From Gemmatimonadota bacterium (GTDB lineage Bacteria; Gemmatimonadota; Gemmatimonadetes; Longimicrobiales; Gaopeijiaceae), in assembly GCA_022823145.1 (NCBI GenBank), contig JAJDXS010000077.1:1-64000 (forward strand): a stretch of DNA of 64,000 nt. The letters run 5' to 3'. This document shows positions 8,347 through 17,289 of this stretch, one piece after another. The notes below the pieces were generated by a model, which saw only the letters and a list, made by a program, of their open reading frames with translations, searched no databases and was not told where the DNA came from. The position numbers and the translations under genes were made by a program. How positions within the stretch are numbered: the stretch's first letter is position 1; every line of letters starts with the position of its first letter.

Positions 8347-9416
8347 GCTACATCAAGAAGCCCCGCGTCCACCACCCCGGCCTGACCCGCAACCGCCTCG
8401 GCCTGACCCGCCGCGACTACGAAGGCACGATGTCCACGCTGTGCGCCGGCTGCGGCCACGACTCCATCACCGCGGCGATCATCGAGGCCTTCTGGGAGCT
8501 GGAGATCGCGCCGCACGAGGTGGCCAAGACGTCCGGGATCGGGTGCAGCGGGAAGACCCCGACGTACTTCCTGAAGGAGGCTCACGGCTTCAACGGGGTG
8601 CACGGACGGATGCCGTCGATCACGACCGGGGCGCACGCGGCGAACCGCGAGCTCGTGTGCATCGGCGTCTCGGGCGACGGCGACAGCCTCTCGATCGGCA
8701 TGGGCCAGTTCGCGCACGTGGTGCGGCGCAACGTGGACATGCTCTACATCATCGAGAACAACGGCGTGTACGGGCTCACCAAGGGGCAGTTCTCGGCTTC
8801 GGCCGATGTCGGGTCGACGGCCAAGCGCGGCCAGGTCAACCGCGAGCACCCCATCGACTCCGTCCTCCTCGGCCTGAACCTGGGCGCGGGATTCGTGGCG
8901 AGGAGCTTCTCGGGCGACAAGGAGCAACTCGTCCCCATCATCAAGGCGGGCCTGCGCCACCGGGGCTTCGCGCTGATCGACGTGATTTCGCCGTGCGTCA
9001 CCTTCAACGACCACCGCGGCTCGACCAAGAGCTACCAGTACACGCGCGACAACTACAACCAGCTCGTGTACGCGGATTTCGTGCCGCCCGCCGAGGAGAT
9101 CGCCACGTCAATCGAGGCCGGCGACATGCGCTCGGTCCAGATGCACGACGGGAGCCGGATCGCGTTCCGAAAGGTGCCCGAGGACTACGACCCCACCGAC
9201 CGCGACCAGGTGTACAGCTACATCAGGGGGCGCCAGCGGGCGGGCGAGGTGGCGACGGGGCTACTGTATGTGGAACCCGCGCCCCGGAACGCTGTCGACG
9301 CGGTCGACTTCCACGGCATTCAGGGCACGGTGGACGAGCCGCTGACCACCTACCCGTTCGAGGAACTCTGTCCGGGGGCCGAGAAGCTGGAGAAGCTGCA
9401 GAAGCGGTTTCAATAG
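8343..9416 (+). CDS. korB: 2-oxoacid:ferredoxin oxidoreductase, beta subunit (KorB-like)
   Basis: This is the thiamine-diphosphate-binding catalytic subunit that partners KorA. The 357-residue protein has the CAGCGHDS motif near residue 34, the ThDP motif GDGDSLSIG near residue 110 and the closing ENNGVYGLTKGQ near 138, all typical of the beta family. A conserved SPCVTFNDHRGS block follows. The ATG at 8343 overlaps the korA stop codon and was chosen over a far upstream in-frame start that would lie inside korA. The C-terminal tail after about residue 270 is somewhat longer than in minimal KorB proteins. The gene converges with the next one, and the two ends overlap by 7 nt on opposite strands. 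Confidence 0.9.
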   Translation: MSYIKKPRVHHPGLTRNRLGLTRRDYEGTMSTLCAGCGHDSITAAIIEAFWELEIAPHEVAKTSGIGCSGKTPTYFLKEAHGFNGVHGRMPSITTGAHAANRELVCIGVSGDGDSLSIGMGQFAHVVRRNVDMLYIIENNGVYGLTKGQFSASADVGSTAKRGQVNREHPIDSVLLGLNLGAGFVARSFSGDKEQLVPIIKAGLRHRGFALIDVISPCVTFNDHRGSTKSYQYTRDNYNQLVYADFVPPAEEIATSIEAGDMRSVQMHDGSRIAFRKVPEDYDPTDRDQVYSYIRGRQRAGEVATGLLYVEPAPRNAVDAVDFHGIQGTVDEPLTTYPFEELCPGAEKLEKLQKRFQ

Positions 9417-10696
9417 GAGGGCGAGGCCGCCCCGACGGACTCACGGCCCCCGCCCACCCGGATCCGGTACCTCACCACCCGCTCCACCCCCTGCTCGTCC
9501 TCGCTCACGGCCCACACCTGCCCGCCCCTGAAGACCGGAGCCGGGAAGCTGGAAAACCCTTCCGACGCCACAACGACACCCAGATAGGTCCCGTCGGGCT
9601 CGAAGACGTCGTAGCGGATCTCCTCCTCCCAGGTGACGGGGAATGAGCCGGGGTCGTCGGGATCGTGATACGCGTTTTCGACCGGGCGCCCCTCGGTGGA
9701 CAGCTGCACCCAGATGCGTCCGTCCCGCCCGGCCAGCAGTCCCCGGAAGAACGGCTTGTGCTCGGGGATCGCCGGGCCATCCCATTCCCAGTCCGGGAGC
9801 GACCACCGAATGCGCCCGGTGGTGACGTCGCGCTGGTAGACCCGCTCCGCGTCAGCTGCCGGGACGGGGTCCTGGCTGCGTTCGATCCGGAGCACGCCGT
9901 CGTCCCGCGCGAGTTCGATCCGGTAGTCGGAGGAAAGGCCGGTCAGGAAGTGGCCGCTCGGATGGACGGTCCAGTGAAACCGGGGTGCGAAGGGGACGCC
10001 ATAGGTCATCCGCAAGCCGGGCGCCTCGGCCCTCACGACGGGCACTTCGTAGTCGCTCGTGGGTGTCGGAATGGTGTCGAGAGGCGTCCCCTCCGGGTCC
10101 AGCAGGGTGATCTCCATGACAAGCGCGTCCACGCGGTCCAGATCGCCGGCAAGCAGCCAGGTCCGGCCGCGGGTGTCGGTGTACAGGGGTGACAGGGTCT
10201 GGATGCTCCCTGTGTACCTCCACTCCGCCACCTGGCCCGGCCCGGGGCCGAATACCGTGACGCGCTGGTTCTCGGGATCGCGCACAGCGAGCCGCCCGTC
10301 CGGCAGCACGGCGATGGCCTCGGCCTCGCTGAACTCGCCGGGACCCTCGCCTCGCCGTCCCAGCGTCTCCAAGTACACCCCGAGCGAATCGAAGACCCGG
10401 ACATGCTGCGCCTGAAAGTCCAGGACATGGATGGTCCCGTCGTCGGCCACCGCGATCGATCGGATGCTGCCGAACAGATACTCCTCGGGGCCGTCCAGCT
10501 CGCCGATGGTCACCTCGGGCACGAGGGTGGCCTCGGTGCCCCAGACGCTCCCGGAGAGGGTGCGGACGACCGTCGTGTCACCGATGGTCTCGACGATGGT
10601 CGCGTGGGTGGAGCCGGAAGGGTCCGCGTCGGTTCCGCAGGCGATGAGGACGGCGGTGGCGGTCGCTGGCAGCAGGGGCGAGCTGCGTGTGCGCAT
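9410..10696 (-). CDS. 6-bladed beta-propeller lipoprotein
   Basis: A 428-residue predicted lipoprotein with a lipobox ending at Cys20 (VLIAC), so it should be anchored in an envelope membrane. Propeller-like repeats are visible as blocks of the type DDGTIHVLDFQAQHVRVFDS and LPDGRLAVRDPENQRVTVFG, with the GRRGEGPGEF motif typical of this group near residue 130. Its binding partner or ligand is unknown. It is more divergent than the tandem propellers at 31.7-38.2 kb: it lacks their C-terminal GPIDVLT signature and also lacks the TGTAA/TTAC element at its start. It stands alone, convergent with korB. Confidence 0.78.
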   Translation of the reverse strand: MRTRSSPLLPATATAVLIACGTDADPSGSTHATIVETIGDTTVVRTLSGSVWGTEATLVPEVTIGELDGPEEYLFGSIRSIAVADDGTIHVLDFQAQHVRVFDSLGVYLETLGRRGEGPGEFSEAEAIAVLPDGRLAVRDPENQRVTVFGPGPGQVAEWRYTGSIQTLSPLYTDTRGRTWLLAGDLDRVDALVMEITLLDPEGTPLDTIPTPTSDYEVPVVRAEAPGLRMTYGVPFAPRFHWTVHPSGHFLTGLSSDYRIELARDDGVLRIERSQDPVPAADAERVYQRDVTTGRIRWSLPDWEWDGPAIPEHKPFFRGLLAGRDGRIWVQLSTEGRPVENAYHDPDDPGSFPVTWEEEIRYDVFEPDGTYLGVVVASEGFSSFPAPVFRGGQVWAVSEDEQGVERVVRYRIRVGGGRESVGAASPSY

Positions 10697-10855
10697 GGGT
10701 GGGCCTCCTCGGTGGCTGCCGTCTACATTGTGGACAATGGATCCCGGTGGATGGTTGTGTGAGACCAAGATATCCCAGCAGCGGCCAGCTCGTCGAAGCG
10801 AACGCTCCCGTCGGAACCGTCCACGGACTGGTGAGTCACCGCGAAATAATTCGGG

Positions 10856-11665
10856 ATGCACAGGGAGCTGTCTCGGGAGCAGGGTCATCCGCCGCGATGG
10901 CTGGGTTACAAGCTGCATCTGAGTCCGGACTCCTCCTTCGAGGATGCGCAGGCCGCCGGCGAGGCGGCGGTTGATGCCTGGAGCCTCGGACCCCGTCCAG
11001 CCGAGCGGTTGCGATCCGTGATGGAAGACCGGCTCCATGTGCTGGTACTGCATGTCGATATGCCCCCCGGCGTATCGGGAGCCGCTTCTCGTGTGCCCGG
11101 GCTGAACTGCGCGCTGATCAATCGACAGGAATCCGCGGGCCGGCGGCACTTCGACCTGGCGCACGAGCTGTTCAACCTGCTCACCTGGGACGCGCTTCCG
11201 CCTGAACGCACGACCGTGGTAGACCAGCGTGCGCGCGGCAAACAATGGCGGGTGGAGAAGCTGGCCGAAAGCTTTGCGGCGGCCCTGCTTATGCCTGCGC
11301 CAGCCCTGAAACCGGCTTGGGACTCGGAAGCAGACGCGGGCGACATACACGACCGGATCAACATGGTGGCCAGCCAGTTCAGAGTTTCCTCGCAGGCGTG
11401 CAAGTGGCGGCTATTCAACCTCGACTTGCTTTCCAAAAGCGAACTGGACGGGATAGAGGACGGGCGTCTTTCCAGAGACGGCAACGCGCGGTGTGGAGAA
11501 CGGGCACGACCGCTATTCAGCGCATCCTTCATGCAGCGGCTGAGCGTGGCCCTCGACGGTGGTCGGATGTCGGTCAAGCGAGCTGCGGCCCTTCTCGGGG
11601 TGTCCGTGACGCTGTTGGCCGACATCCTGCACGCTTACGGTCATGAGACGTACTTCGAGGCTTGA
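10856..11665 (+). CDS. ImmA/IrrE-like metallopeptidase homologue with damaged HExxH motif
   Basis: A 269-residue protein resembling ImmA/IrrE (COG2856) metallopeptidases, which cleave repressor-type regulators and are often paired with toxins. The hallmark block FDLAHELF is present around residues 99-106, but the second metal-binding histidine of HExxH is asparagine (HELFN; Asn107, codon AAC), so zinc binding and catalysis are probably lost. Full-length relatives often carry an N-terminal HTH domain; none is visible here, and the first 20 residues look truncated. The C-terminus (VKRAAALLGVSVTLLADILH) looks helix-turn-helix-like. The stop overlaps the start of a broken PIN-domain frame, so the pair looks like a decaying toxin-antitoxin-type module. 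Confidence 0.62.
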   Translation: MHRELSREQGHPPRWLGYKLHLSPDSSFEDAQAAGEAAVDAWSLGPRPAERLRSVMEDRLHVLVLHVDMPPGVSGAASRVPGLNCALINRQESAGRRHFDLAHELFNLLTWDALPPERTTVVDQRARGKQWRVEKLAESFAAALLMPAPALKPAWDSEADAGDIHDRINMVASQFRVSSQACKWRLFNLDLLSKSELDGIEDGRLSRDGNARCGERARPLFSASFMQRLSVALDGGRMSVKRAAALLGVSVTLLADILHAYGHETYFEA

Positions 11666-11922
11666 GGGCGTTCTGGTGGCCGCAGCCGGCATCGTGTTGG
11701 TCGACACGATGATCATCATCGAGGCGGTGGACACACGTTGCTGGAACGCCATCACGGGCCAGAAGCGGGGCTGGTGCCCTCGACTTGCTTGATCACGTGG
11801 TTTCGCTCGAGAGACTGGCGGAATCCGTGGGCGCTCGGCCACGACGGGCCTTCAAGCGGCAGTACACTGACCCACCGCTGGCCGTGTGGCGGACTGCTTT
11901 GCTACTCGGAAGCAGCCCGTGA
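11643..11922 (+). pseudogene. Broken PIN-domain protein (internal deletion and frameshift)
   Basis: A frame from ATG 11643 begins like a PIN-type nuclease (GIVLVDTMIIIEAVDTRCW, where the usual VDTN motif has Met for Asn) and stops at 11792 after 49 codons. In another frame, 11776-11922 encodes DLLDHVVSLERLAESVG and RRAFKRQYTDPP, which looks like the C-terminal end of the same kind of protein. The middle of the domain is missing. The start overlaps the end of the ImmA-like gene, the usual arrangement for ImmA-PIN (DUF4411-like) pairs. I infer a dead toxin. Confidence 0.55.
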
Positions 11923-12001
11923 CGTGACCGATTTGCAGTGTACTCCGGAATAGTCGGACCAATTTGGAATACGCTCCGAAATGGTCAAGCTGGAGGAGCC
12001 C

Positions 12002-12844
12002 CTACCGCGACTCCCCGATGTCGTACCAATCGATCGCGCGGGCGGGAATCCCCTTCCGGGTCGTCCGGCGTCGGCGCCCGCTCGACCAGGACGGCCAGCG
12101 TCGATCCCGCCACGTCGAATCCCAGGACTCGATCCTTGACCCTGACGCTATCGAAGAACGTCCCCTCGCGCGGCAACGTAGACATCCAGCCAGGAGAACT
12201 CGTCCCGGTCCCGCTCGGTGGCGATCCAGAATCGGCCCTGGTAGTCGAACTTCTCGCTCCACGAAAGGTGATACTCCCTGGGTGTGTTCCTGAATTCCTC
12301 CAGGGCTAGCTCGTCTTCGGCGTTCCCGGCACGGCCAAACGACCTTTCGTTTTCCATCCAGTCCGCGATATCCCGATCCGAAGGCAACTCGCCGGTGTAC
12401 GTCGGGGCACGGAGGACCGACGTCTCTGCGTCGCTCGCCGCGAAGATCAGATGTCCGTCGCATGCGGGGAACACCCAGCCGCCTTCGGGAACCGGGAGAC
12501 CTCTTGCCAGACCAACGCCGCCGTCTCGATGTCGACCTCGAGCGTGCTCATGAACCCGCCGCTGCTGGGCCCGGTCTCGAATCTGGCGAGATCAGGGGTA
12601 GTGACCGCCACGCCTACCACGGTCTCGCGCCCAGGGTGCCGTCCACGCCACCGATTACACGGGCGATGTATTCGAACTCGCCCGGCCCCGAGGTCTCGTC
12701 CGACAGCAAAGTGACGATGTCCCGGGGATTGGGGGGCATCTTCACAGTCCCGATCCGCTCGGGCACCAGGGTCTCCGGATCAGTGGGGTCCCCATGGCAA
12801 CCAAGGGCCAAGCCGAGTGCCAGAACGGTTCCCAGTCGTCTTAT
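12002..12844 (-). pseudogene. Frameshifted lipoprotein, propeller-like remnant
   Basis: Protein-like sequence continues across the region only if the frame changes at least three times. In order from the 5' end: a lipoprotein signal (LALGLALGC) followed by PERIGTVKMP, up to a stop near 12615; then ETVVGVAVTTPDLARFETG; then PACDGHLIFAASDAETSVLR through FWIATERDRDEFSWLDVYVA; then VKDRVLGFDVAGSTLAVLVE to a TAG at 12002. The C-terminal part resembles the last blades of propeller-type proteins. The expected start codon position (12842-12844) reads ATA, so initiation is also damaged. Sequencing error could explain one shift but hardly all of them. Confidence 0.55.
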
Positions 12845-12859
12845 GTTGGCGCCCCCGCC

Positions 12860-13213
12860 CTACTCACCACCCCGGAACGCCCGGTCCGTCTTCGCCGCCA
12901 TCACGAAGTCGTTCACATGCAGATTCCGGATCTTGTGCGTCCACCACGTCACCGTAACCCGGCCCCACTCCGTCAGCAGCGCGGGATGATGGCCCTGCTC
13001 CTCGGCCAGCTCGCCCACCCGGTTCGTGAACGCCATCGCGGCGGCAAAGTTACCGAACGTAAAGACCCTCTCCAGCGCCGGAATCCCCCCGCGGTCCACG
13101 ATCTCCCACTCGGGGATTTGCTTGCCGTACTCCGCTATCTCGGCTTCCGACGCCGGCGGCGCGCCCACCCGGCACGCCTCGCACGTCCGCCCGACCAGTT
13201 CGGTGGCGCTCAC
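12860..13213 (-). CDS. phhB: 4a-hydroxytetrahydrobiopterin dehydratase (pterin carbinolamine dehydratase)
   Basis: This small enzyme of 117 aa dehydrates 4a-hydroxytetrahydrobiopterin, recycling the pterin cofactor of aromatic amino acid hydroxylases. The family hallmarks are present: [10 protein letters not shown] (the HHP catalytic histidines, about residues 72-81) and VTWWTHK followed by VNDFVMAAK near the C-terminus. The GTG start at 13213 overlaps the TGA of the upstream membrane protein gene (GTGA), so the two are translationally coupled. No aromatic amino acid hydroxylase is found in this window. The family also has members linked to molybdopterin or with unknown roles, so the specific pathway is not settled. 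Confidence 0.88.
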   Translation of the reverse strand: MSATELVGRTCEACRVGAPPASEAEIAEYGKQIPEWEIVDRGGIPALERVFTFGNFAAAMAFTNRVGELAEEQGHHPALLTEWGRVTVTWWTHKIRNLHVNDFVMAAKTDRAFRGGE

Positions 13214-13764
13214 GGCCACAGCCACCCGAGGGTGCCTCCGGTGATCAGCCCGTAGATCAGCCCGTCGACCATGCTGCGCGCGGTCGCGGCCCACCCCTGG
13301 CTCTGCCAGATCGCGTCCTGGGCGTGCGCGAGCGCGTACCCCATGAACGCCGTGGTCGACGCGATCTTGAAGACCGCCATGTACTCTGCCCCGGGACCCA
13401 GCGCCAGTCCGGTCACGTACGCCGCAAAAAGCCCGACGACCAGACAATACACGAACCACTGGCCCAACGCCTTGTTCATGTTGTTCCGAGGAGGAAGGAC
13501 GGTGATCATGGCCGCCGGCCCCCGCTTGACCTTCTCCTGGAACGCCTCGCTCCTCATCGCCGCCATGTCCGTGGCGTGCGGAAGCGAGTAGTTGCCGGGC
13601 GGAATGTCGAAGCCGCGCAGCGCGTCCATCACCCCGTCCTCGTCAGGGACTCCGCTGAAGTCGTTCTTGTGCCAGTTGAGGAACATGTGAATGGCCGAGC
13701 TCGCGACGAACACGAGCACCGCGGCCACCAGGATGGGAAGCCAGAGACTCAGGGCGGGAACCAT
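13210..13764 (-). CDS. Small membrane protein, DUF1761-like
   Basis: A 184-residue protein with about four hydrophobic segments (roughly residues 5-25, 103-122, 128-147 and 160-182) separated by a soluble stretch rich in charged residues around 28-90. It resembles uncharacterised membrane proteins of the DUF1761 kind, but I am not certain of the assignment. The ATG start has a GGAG-like site just upstream (AAGGAGTAACCCC). It is the first gene of a two-gene unit with the pterin dehydratase, whose start overlaps its stop. A palindrome about 66 bp upstream may be its operator. No function can be given. Confidence 0.6.
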   Translation of the reverse strand: MVPALSLWLPILVAAVLVFVASSAIHMFLNWHKNDFSGVPDEDGVMDALRGFDIPPGNYSLPHATDMAAMRSEAFQEKVKRGPAAMITVLPPRNNMNKALGQWFVYCLVVGLFAAYVTGLALGPGAEYMAVFKIASTTAFMGYALAHAQDAIWQSQGWAATARSMVDGLIYGLITGGTLGWLWP

Positions 13765-13829
13765 GGGGTTACTCCTTTGTTGAAGGGTGTGGGAATCAGG
13801 GCGACGATCCTGCCGCGGCCACGATACTA

Positions 13830-13848
13830 AACATTCTCGTTAAATGTT
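13830..13848. promoter_or_regulatory. AACATT-N7-AATGTT inverted repeat upstream of membrane protein gene
   Basis: A 6-bp inverted repeat with a 7-base spacer (AACATT at 13830-13835, AATGTT at 13843-13848) sits in a short AT-rich patch 66 bp upstream of the minus-strand gene starting at 13764. Its low GC against the surroundings and its place suggest a promoter or operator. No regulator is identified. Confidence 0.35.
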
Positions 13849-13947
13849 GCCATCGGGCGGGCGGGATGGTGGGGTTGGCGCGCACGGAGGGCCGGCGGCA
13901 CAAGGGCTGCCACGGCGGCTGCCGCACGACGCGGCGGAGCCACGGGA

Positions 13948-14922
13948 CTACCACGGCGGCGTCGGCAGATCCGCGATCAGGTCCGCGTACACGTGCTGAA
14001 GCCCGTCGGCGATGATCAGCGGCATCACCGTGATGTGGTCGCGGTCCGTGTACAACCGTGTGCGCAGGTCCAGGCTCGGGTACTGTCGCAGCCTCAGGTT
14101 TTCGGCCAGCAGCGAGGTGCGGCTGACCAGGCGCTGGGCGGACAAGCCCGGGTTGTTGATCTCCCCGTCCGCCATCCCGAAGAAGACCTTCGCGTCCAGG
14201 TCATCGTGCTGGGCCGCGTAGGCCGCTTCCATCTCGATCGTGAGCCCGTTCGTCCCGCTGCCGATGATGAACCGGTCGAACGCGCCCGGCCGCGCCAGGA
14301 GCACGTAGCCCGCGAACGCGCCACCCGCCGAGTGGCCCCAGAGCGTGTGGTCGTCCGCCATGCGGTACTGCTCGCCGAGCAACGGGCGCAGCTGATCAAC
14401 CAGGAAATCCAGAAACCGGTCACCCTTCAGCAGCGGCTCCATCGTCGCAAAGTCGAGGCCGAGCTCTTCCATCATGTACTCTGCCGCCACCCCCTCATCC
14501 GCCACGATGGTGCCCGGTGGGAAGAGGTCGAATGTGCGCTTGCCGAGGCCGGCCACGCCCTCCTCGCTCGGGTGCCCGACTCCGACCACGACGATCTCCG
14601 GAATGCGCGCGCCCAGGGTGTAGAGGTTGACGATCCCGGCGGTCATCGCGAAGGCCATCGCGCCGTCCATCGACCAGAGCACCGGGTAACTCCGCTCGGG
14701 CGATGTGTGGTACGACGCGGGCAGCGCGACCAGCACCTCGTGGTCGTAGTCGTATCCCTCGGCACGGATCTGGGCGGGCTTTTCCCACGACATGGCATAC
14801 GGGACGATCCGGGCCGCATCCGGGACGGACGCATCGTTGTCCTGTGACGCACCCGAACCCGGAACAGCCAGGTGCCCCGCCGAGACGAGGATCGGAAGCC
14901 ACATTCTTGCGGTTGAAGTCAT
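13948..14922 (-). CDS. Exported alpha/beta-hydrolase esterase (Fes/YbbA-like), copy 1
   Basis: A 324-residue alpha/beta hydrolase with an N-terminal signal peptide (cleavage likely after GSGAS, about residue 26). The nucleophile elbow GHSAGG lies near residue 194, and a DHITVMP block near the C-terminus supplies the likely catalytic histidine. The fold resembles esterases of the ferric-enterobactin esterase/YbbA type, which cleave esters at or outside the inner membrane. It is about 40 bp downstream of a close paralogue (14963-15856) and shares long blocks with it such as DGAMAFAMT and RFIIGSGTNGL. Together they form the end of a run of co-directional hydrolase genes. The substrate is unknown. 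Confidence 0.82.
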   Translation of the reverse strand: MTSTARMWLPILVSAGHLAVPGSGASQDNDASVPDAARIVPYAMSWEKPAQIRAEGYDYDHEVLVALPASYHTSPERSYPVLWSMDGAMAFAMTAGIVNLYTLGARIPEIVVVGVGHPSEEGVAGLGKRTFDLFPPGTIVADEGVAAEYMMEELGLDFATMEPLLKGDRFLDFLVDQLRPLLGEQYRMADDHTLWGHSAGGAFAGYVLLARPGAFDRFIIGSGTNGLTIEMEAAYAAQHDDLDAKVFFGMADGEINNPGLSAQRLVSRTSLLAENLRLRQYPSLDLRTRLYTDRDHITVMPLIIADGLQHVYADLIADLPTPPW

Positions 14923-14962
14923 CTCGAAGCTCCTCCGGCTGAGGGGCGGCTGTGAACACAGC

Positions 14963-15856
14963 CTACCAGTTCGGTTTGGGCAGATCCGGGATCAGGTCGG
15001 CGTATATGTGCTGCAGCCCGTCGCCGATGATCTGTGGCATCACGGTGAAGTGGTCGCGGTCGGTGTAGAACCTGGTGCGCAGATCCAGGCTCGGGTACCC
15101 GCGCAACCGCAAGTTCTCGGCGAGCAGCGTCGTGCGGCTGACCAGCCGCTGGGCGCACAGCGGTGCGTGGTTGATCTCGCCGTCCGCCATACCGACGAAG
15201 ACCCTCGCCGCCAGGTCGTCATGGTTTTCGGCGTATTCGGCCTCCAGGTCGACCGTGAGGCCGTTGGTCCCGCTCCCGATGATGAAGCGCCCGAACACTC
15301 CCGGCCGGGCCAGCATCGCGTAGCTCGCGAAACCTCCGCCGGCCGAGTGGCCCCATAGCGCGTGATCGTCGGCCATGCGGTACCTCCCGCCGAGCGACGG
15401 ACGCAGCTGGTCCACCAGGAAGTCGAGGAAGAGGTCGCCCTTCATGAACGGCAGCGACATGCGGAAGTGGAACCCCATGTCCTCCATGAAATCCTGTGCC
15501 AGGCCCGGGTCCGACCACACGCTGCCCGGCGGAAACAGGTCGAAGGTGCGGTTGGCCATGCCCAGCATGCCGTCCTCGCTCCGATGCCCGACCCCGACCA
15601 CGATGACTTCCGGGATCCGCTTGCCCACGGTGTACAGGTTCGCGACGCCCGACGTCACCGCGAAGACCATCGCTCCGTCCATCGACCAGACCACCGGATA
15701 GCTGCGCCCCGGCGAGACGTGGTACGAAGGGGGCAGCGCGACCAGGACCTGGTGATCGTAGTCGTATCCCTTGGCGCGGGCCCGGATCGGCTCCTCCCAC
15801 GACATGGCGTAGGGGACGACCCGGGTGCGCGCGCCGGTCCCGCGAGACTCGCTCAC
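14963..15856 (-). CDS. Alpha/beta-hydrolase esterase, copy 2, without a visible signal peptide
   Basis: A 297-residue paralogue of the neighbouring esterase, with the same nucleophile elbow (GHSAGGG) and C-terminal DHFTVMP histidine block. The GTG start at 15856 overlaps the TGA of the upstream aminopeptidase gene (GTGA). It leaves only about 13 residues before the conserved RVVPYAMSWEEP block and no signal peptide, unlike copy 1. Either the protein is cytoplasmic or its signal sequence was lost during duplication. The open frame extends far upstream, but that part lies inside the aminopeptidase gene in another frame. Translational coupling to the aminopeptidase is likely. Confidence 0.75.
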   Translation of the reverse strand: MSESRGTGARTRVVPYAMSWEEPIRARAKGYDYDHQVLVALPPSYHVSPGRSYPVVWSMDGAMVFAVTSGVANLYTVGKRIPEVIVVGVGHRSEDGMLGMANRTFDLFPPGSVWSDPGLAQDFMEDMGFHFRMSLPFMKGDLFLDFLVDQLRPSLGGRYRMADDHALWGHSAGGGFASYAMLARPGVFGRFIIGSGTNGLTVDLEAEYAENHDDLAARVFVGMADGEINHAPLCAQRLVSRTTLLAENLRLRGYPSLDLRTRFYTDRDHFTVMPQIIGDGLQHIYADLIPDLPKPNW

Positions 15857-17289
15857 CGGATCACGTACCACTCGGTCTGATACGGCCGGAAGTACTCGTA
15901 GCCGTCGGTGGTCAGATAGCCGTCGTCCTCCATCGGGATTCGGACGGTGCCGCCGCCGTACTCGGGGATCGCGGTCGTGGCGCTGAACTCGATCGAGCGA
16001 TACGAGCCGTCCCGCAGGTGCGAGTCCCACGCGGGCGGCCCCGACAGGTCCATGTCCCGGGCGTTGATCGCGGGGCCGAGCGCGTGGCCGTGGTACCCGA
16101 TGGGGTGCGAGTACAGGCTGGGCAGGAAATCGACGTCCACCAGCAGCGCCGCAATCGCCAGCGTGGCCTCCCAGCCCGTCATGCCGGGACGGGGCGCCGC
16201 CGCGAACGCCTCGTGCACGATGTTCGCGTTGGCCAGCGCGGTCTTGAGGCCGTCGGGGACATCGTCCTCGCCCTCGCGCAGGATGTACGCCACCTTCTGC
16301 CAGTCGCTGGCGAAGCCCAGGTAATCGAAGCCGCAGTCCAGGTGGATGATGTCGCCGCGCTGGAAGACCAGATCGTCCGGGGACGGGTGGATGTACAGGA
16401 TCATTTCGCCGGTGGTCTCGTTGAAGCGCTGGACGGCGACGTGGATCTCGAACCAGGGTTTGCCGCCCACGCCCAGTTCGGCGATGGTCTCGTCGAAGAA
16501 CCACTTGATGTCCTCGGCCTGGGTGACGCCGGGCGTGATCACGACGTTCGACAGCGCGGTCTGCGCGATGACGTCGGTGGCGAGCACGAGCTGCCGGTAG
16601 TGCTCCAGTTCCCCGGGCAGCCGCGTATCGAAGACCTCCTCGATGAGGGGGGCCGCAGAGACGAAGCGGGATTCCGCCTCGGGACCTAGGGCGTCCGCCA
16701 GGAACAGGTAGCTGTCGTGCGTCAGGCTGCTGTCGTGCCCCCGGTTCCCGCCAATGGCGAGGCCGATCGTCGCGGGCCGGTAGCGCTCCCACAGGACCTG
16801 CAGACCGGATCGGGTGTCCTGGATGCCCCGCGCATTGCGCGCGGCGGGCATGGGCTCGAAGAAGCGCCGGAAGTCGGCGGTGGGCCGCCAGTAGTCGGAG
16901 TAGGCGGCCAGCCCATCGTCGCCCGCATCGACGAAGACCATCACGTCGCGCCGGCGGGCATACTGGAGCGGCGGGGCCACGTAGTACAGCGCCGGGTCCT
17001 GGTGGAACTCCTCGCTGACGACGATCCACATCTCGATCCCGTGGGTGCGCATCTGGTCGAGCAGGAGAGCGCGCTTCTCCGCAAGCCACTCCAGCCGCAG
17101 GTCATACTGCTCGCGCATGCCGAGCAGCTCGGGCATCCCCGGGATGACGCGTCCGTCGAAGAGCTCGATGGGTTCGGCGCTGACCCGCGCGCGGTCGCCG
17201 TCGGCAGGCACGGCGCCCGGAGTGCACGAGGACAGGAGGGCGATGGCGGCGAGAGTGGCGAGCGCTGCGGTGCGAAGTCTTCGGTTCAC
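15853..17289 (-). CDS. M24-family Xaa-Pro aminopeptidase-like lipoprotein
   Basis: A 478-residue predicted lipoprotein (ALLSSC lipobox, Cys about 22) of the M24 'pita-bread' metallopeptidase family, which remove N-terminal residues preceding proline. The C-terminal half shows the metal-ligand blocks: HLDCGFDYLGFASDW, SHPIGYHGHALGP, then IEFSATTAIPEYGGG and a later Glu/Asp-rich PMEDDGYL segment. The GTG start at 17289 has AGGAGG about 8 nt upstream and overlaps the TGA of the preceding hydrolase gene. Its own stop overlaps the start of the next esterase. Envelope location fits peptide scavenging outside the cytoplasm. Creatinase-like activity cannot be excluded. Confidence 0.8.
   Translation of the reverse strand: MNRRLRTAALATLAAIALLSSCTPGAVPADGDRARVSAEPIELFDGRVIPGMPELLGMREQYDLRLEWLAEKRALLLDQMRTHGIEMWIVVSEEFHQDPALYYVAPPLQYARRRDVMVFVDAGDDGLAAYSDYWRPTADFRRFFEPMPAARNARGIQDTRSGLQVLWERYRPATIGLAIGGNRGHDSSLTHDSYLFLADALGPEAESRFVSAAPLIEEVFDTRLPGELEHYRQLVLATDVIAQTALSNVVITPGVTQAEDIKWFFDETIAELGVGGKPWFEIHVAVQRFNETTGEMILYIHPSPDDLVFQRGDIIHLDCGFDYLGFASDWQKVAYILREGEDDVPDGLKTALANANIVHEAFAAAPRPGMTGWEATLAIAALLVDVDFLPSLYSHPIGYHGHALGPAINARDMDLSGPPAWDSHLRDGSYRSIEFSATTAIPEYGGGTVRIPMEDDGYLTTDGYEYFRPYQTEWYVIR

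Noticed and set aside
13830..13848. LexA-type SOS box
   Set aside because: AACATT-N7-AATGTT differs in spacing from known LexA boxes and the downstream gene is not a repair gene.
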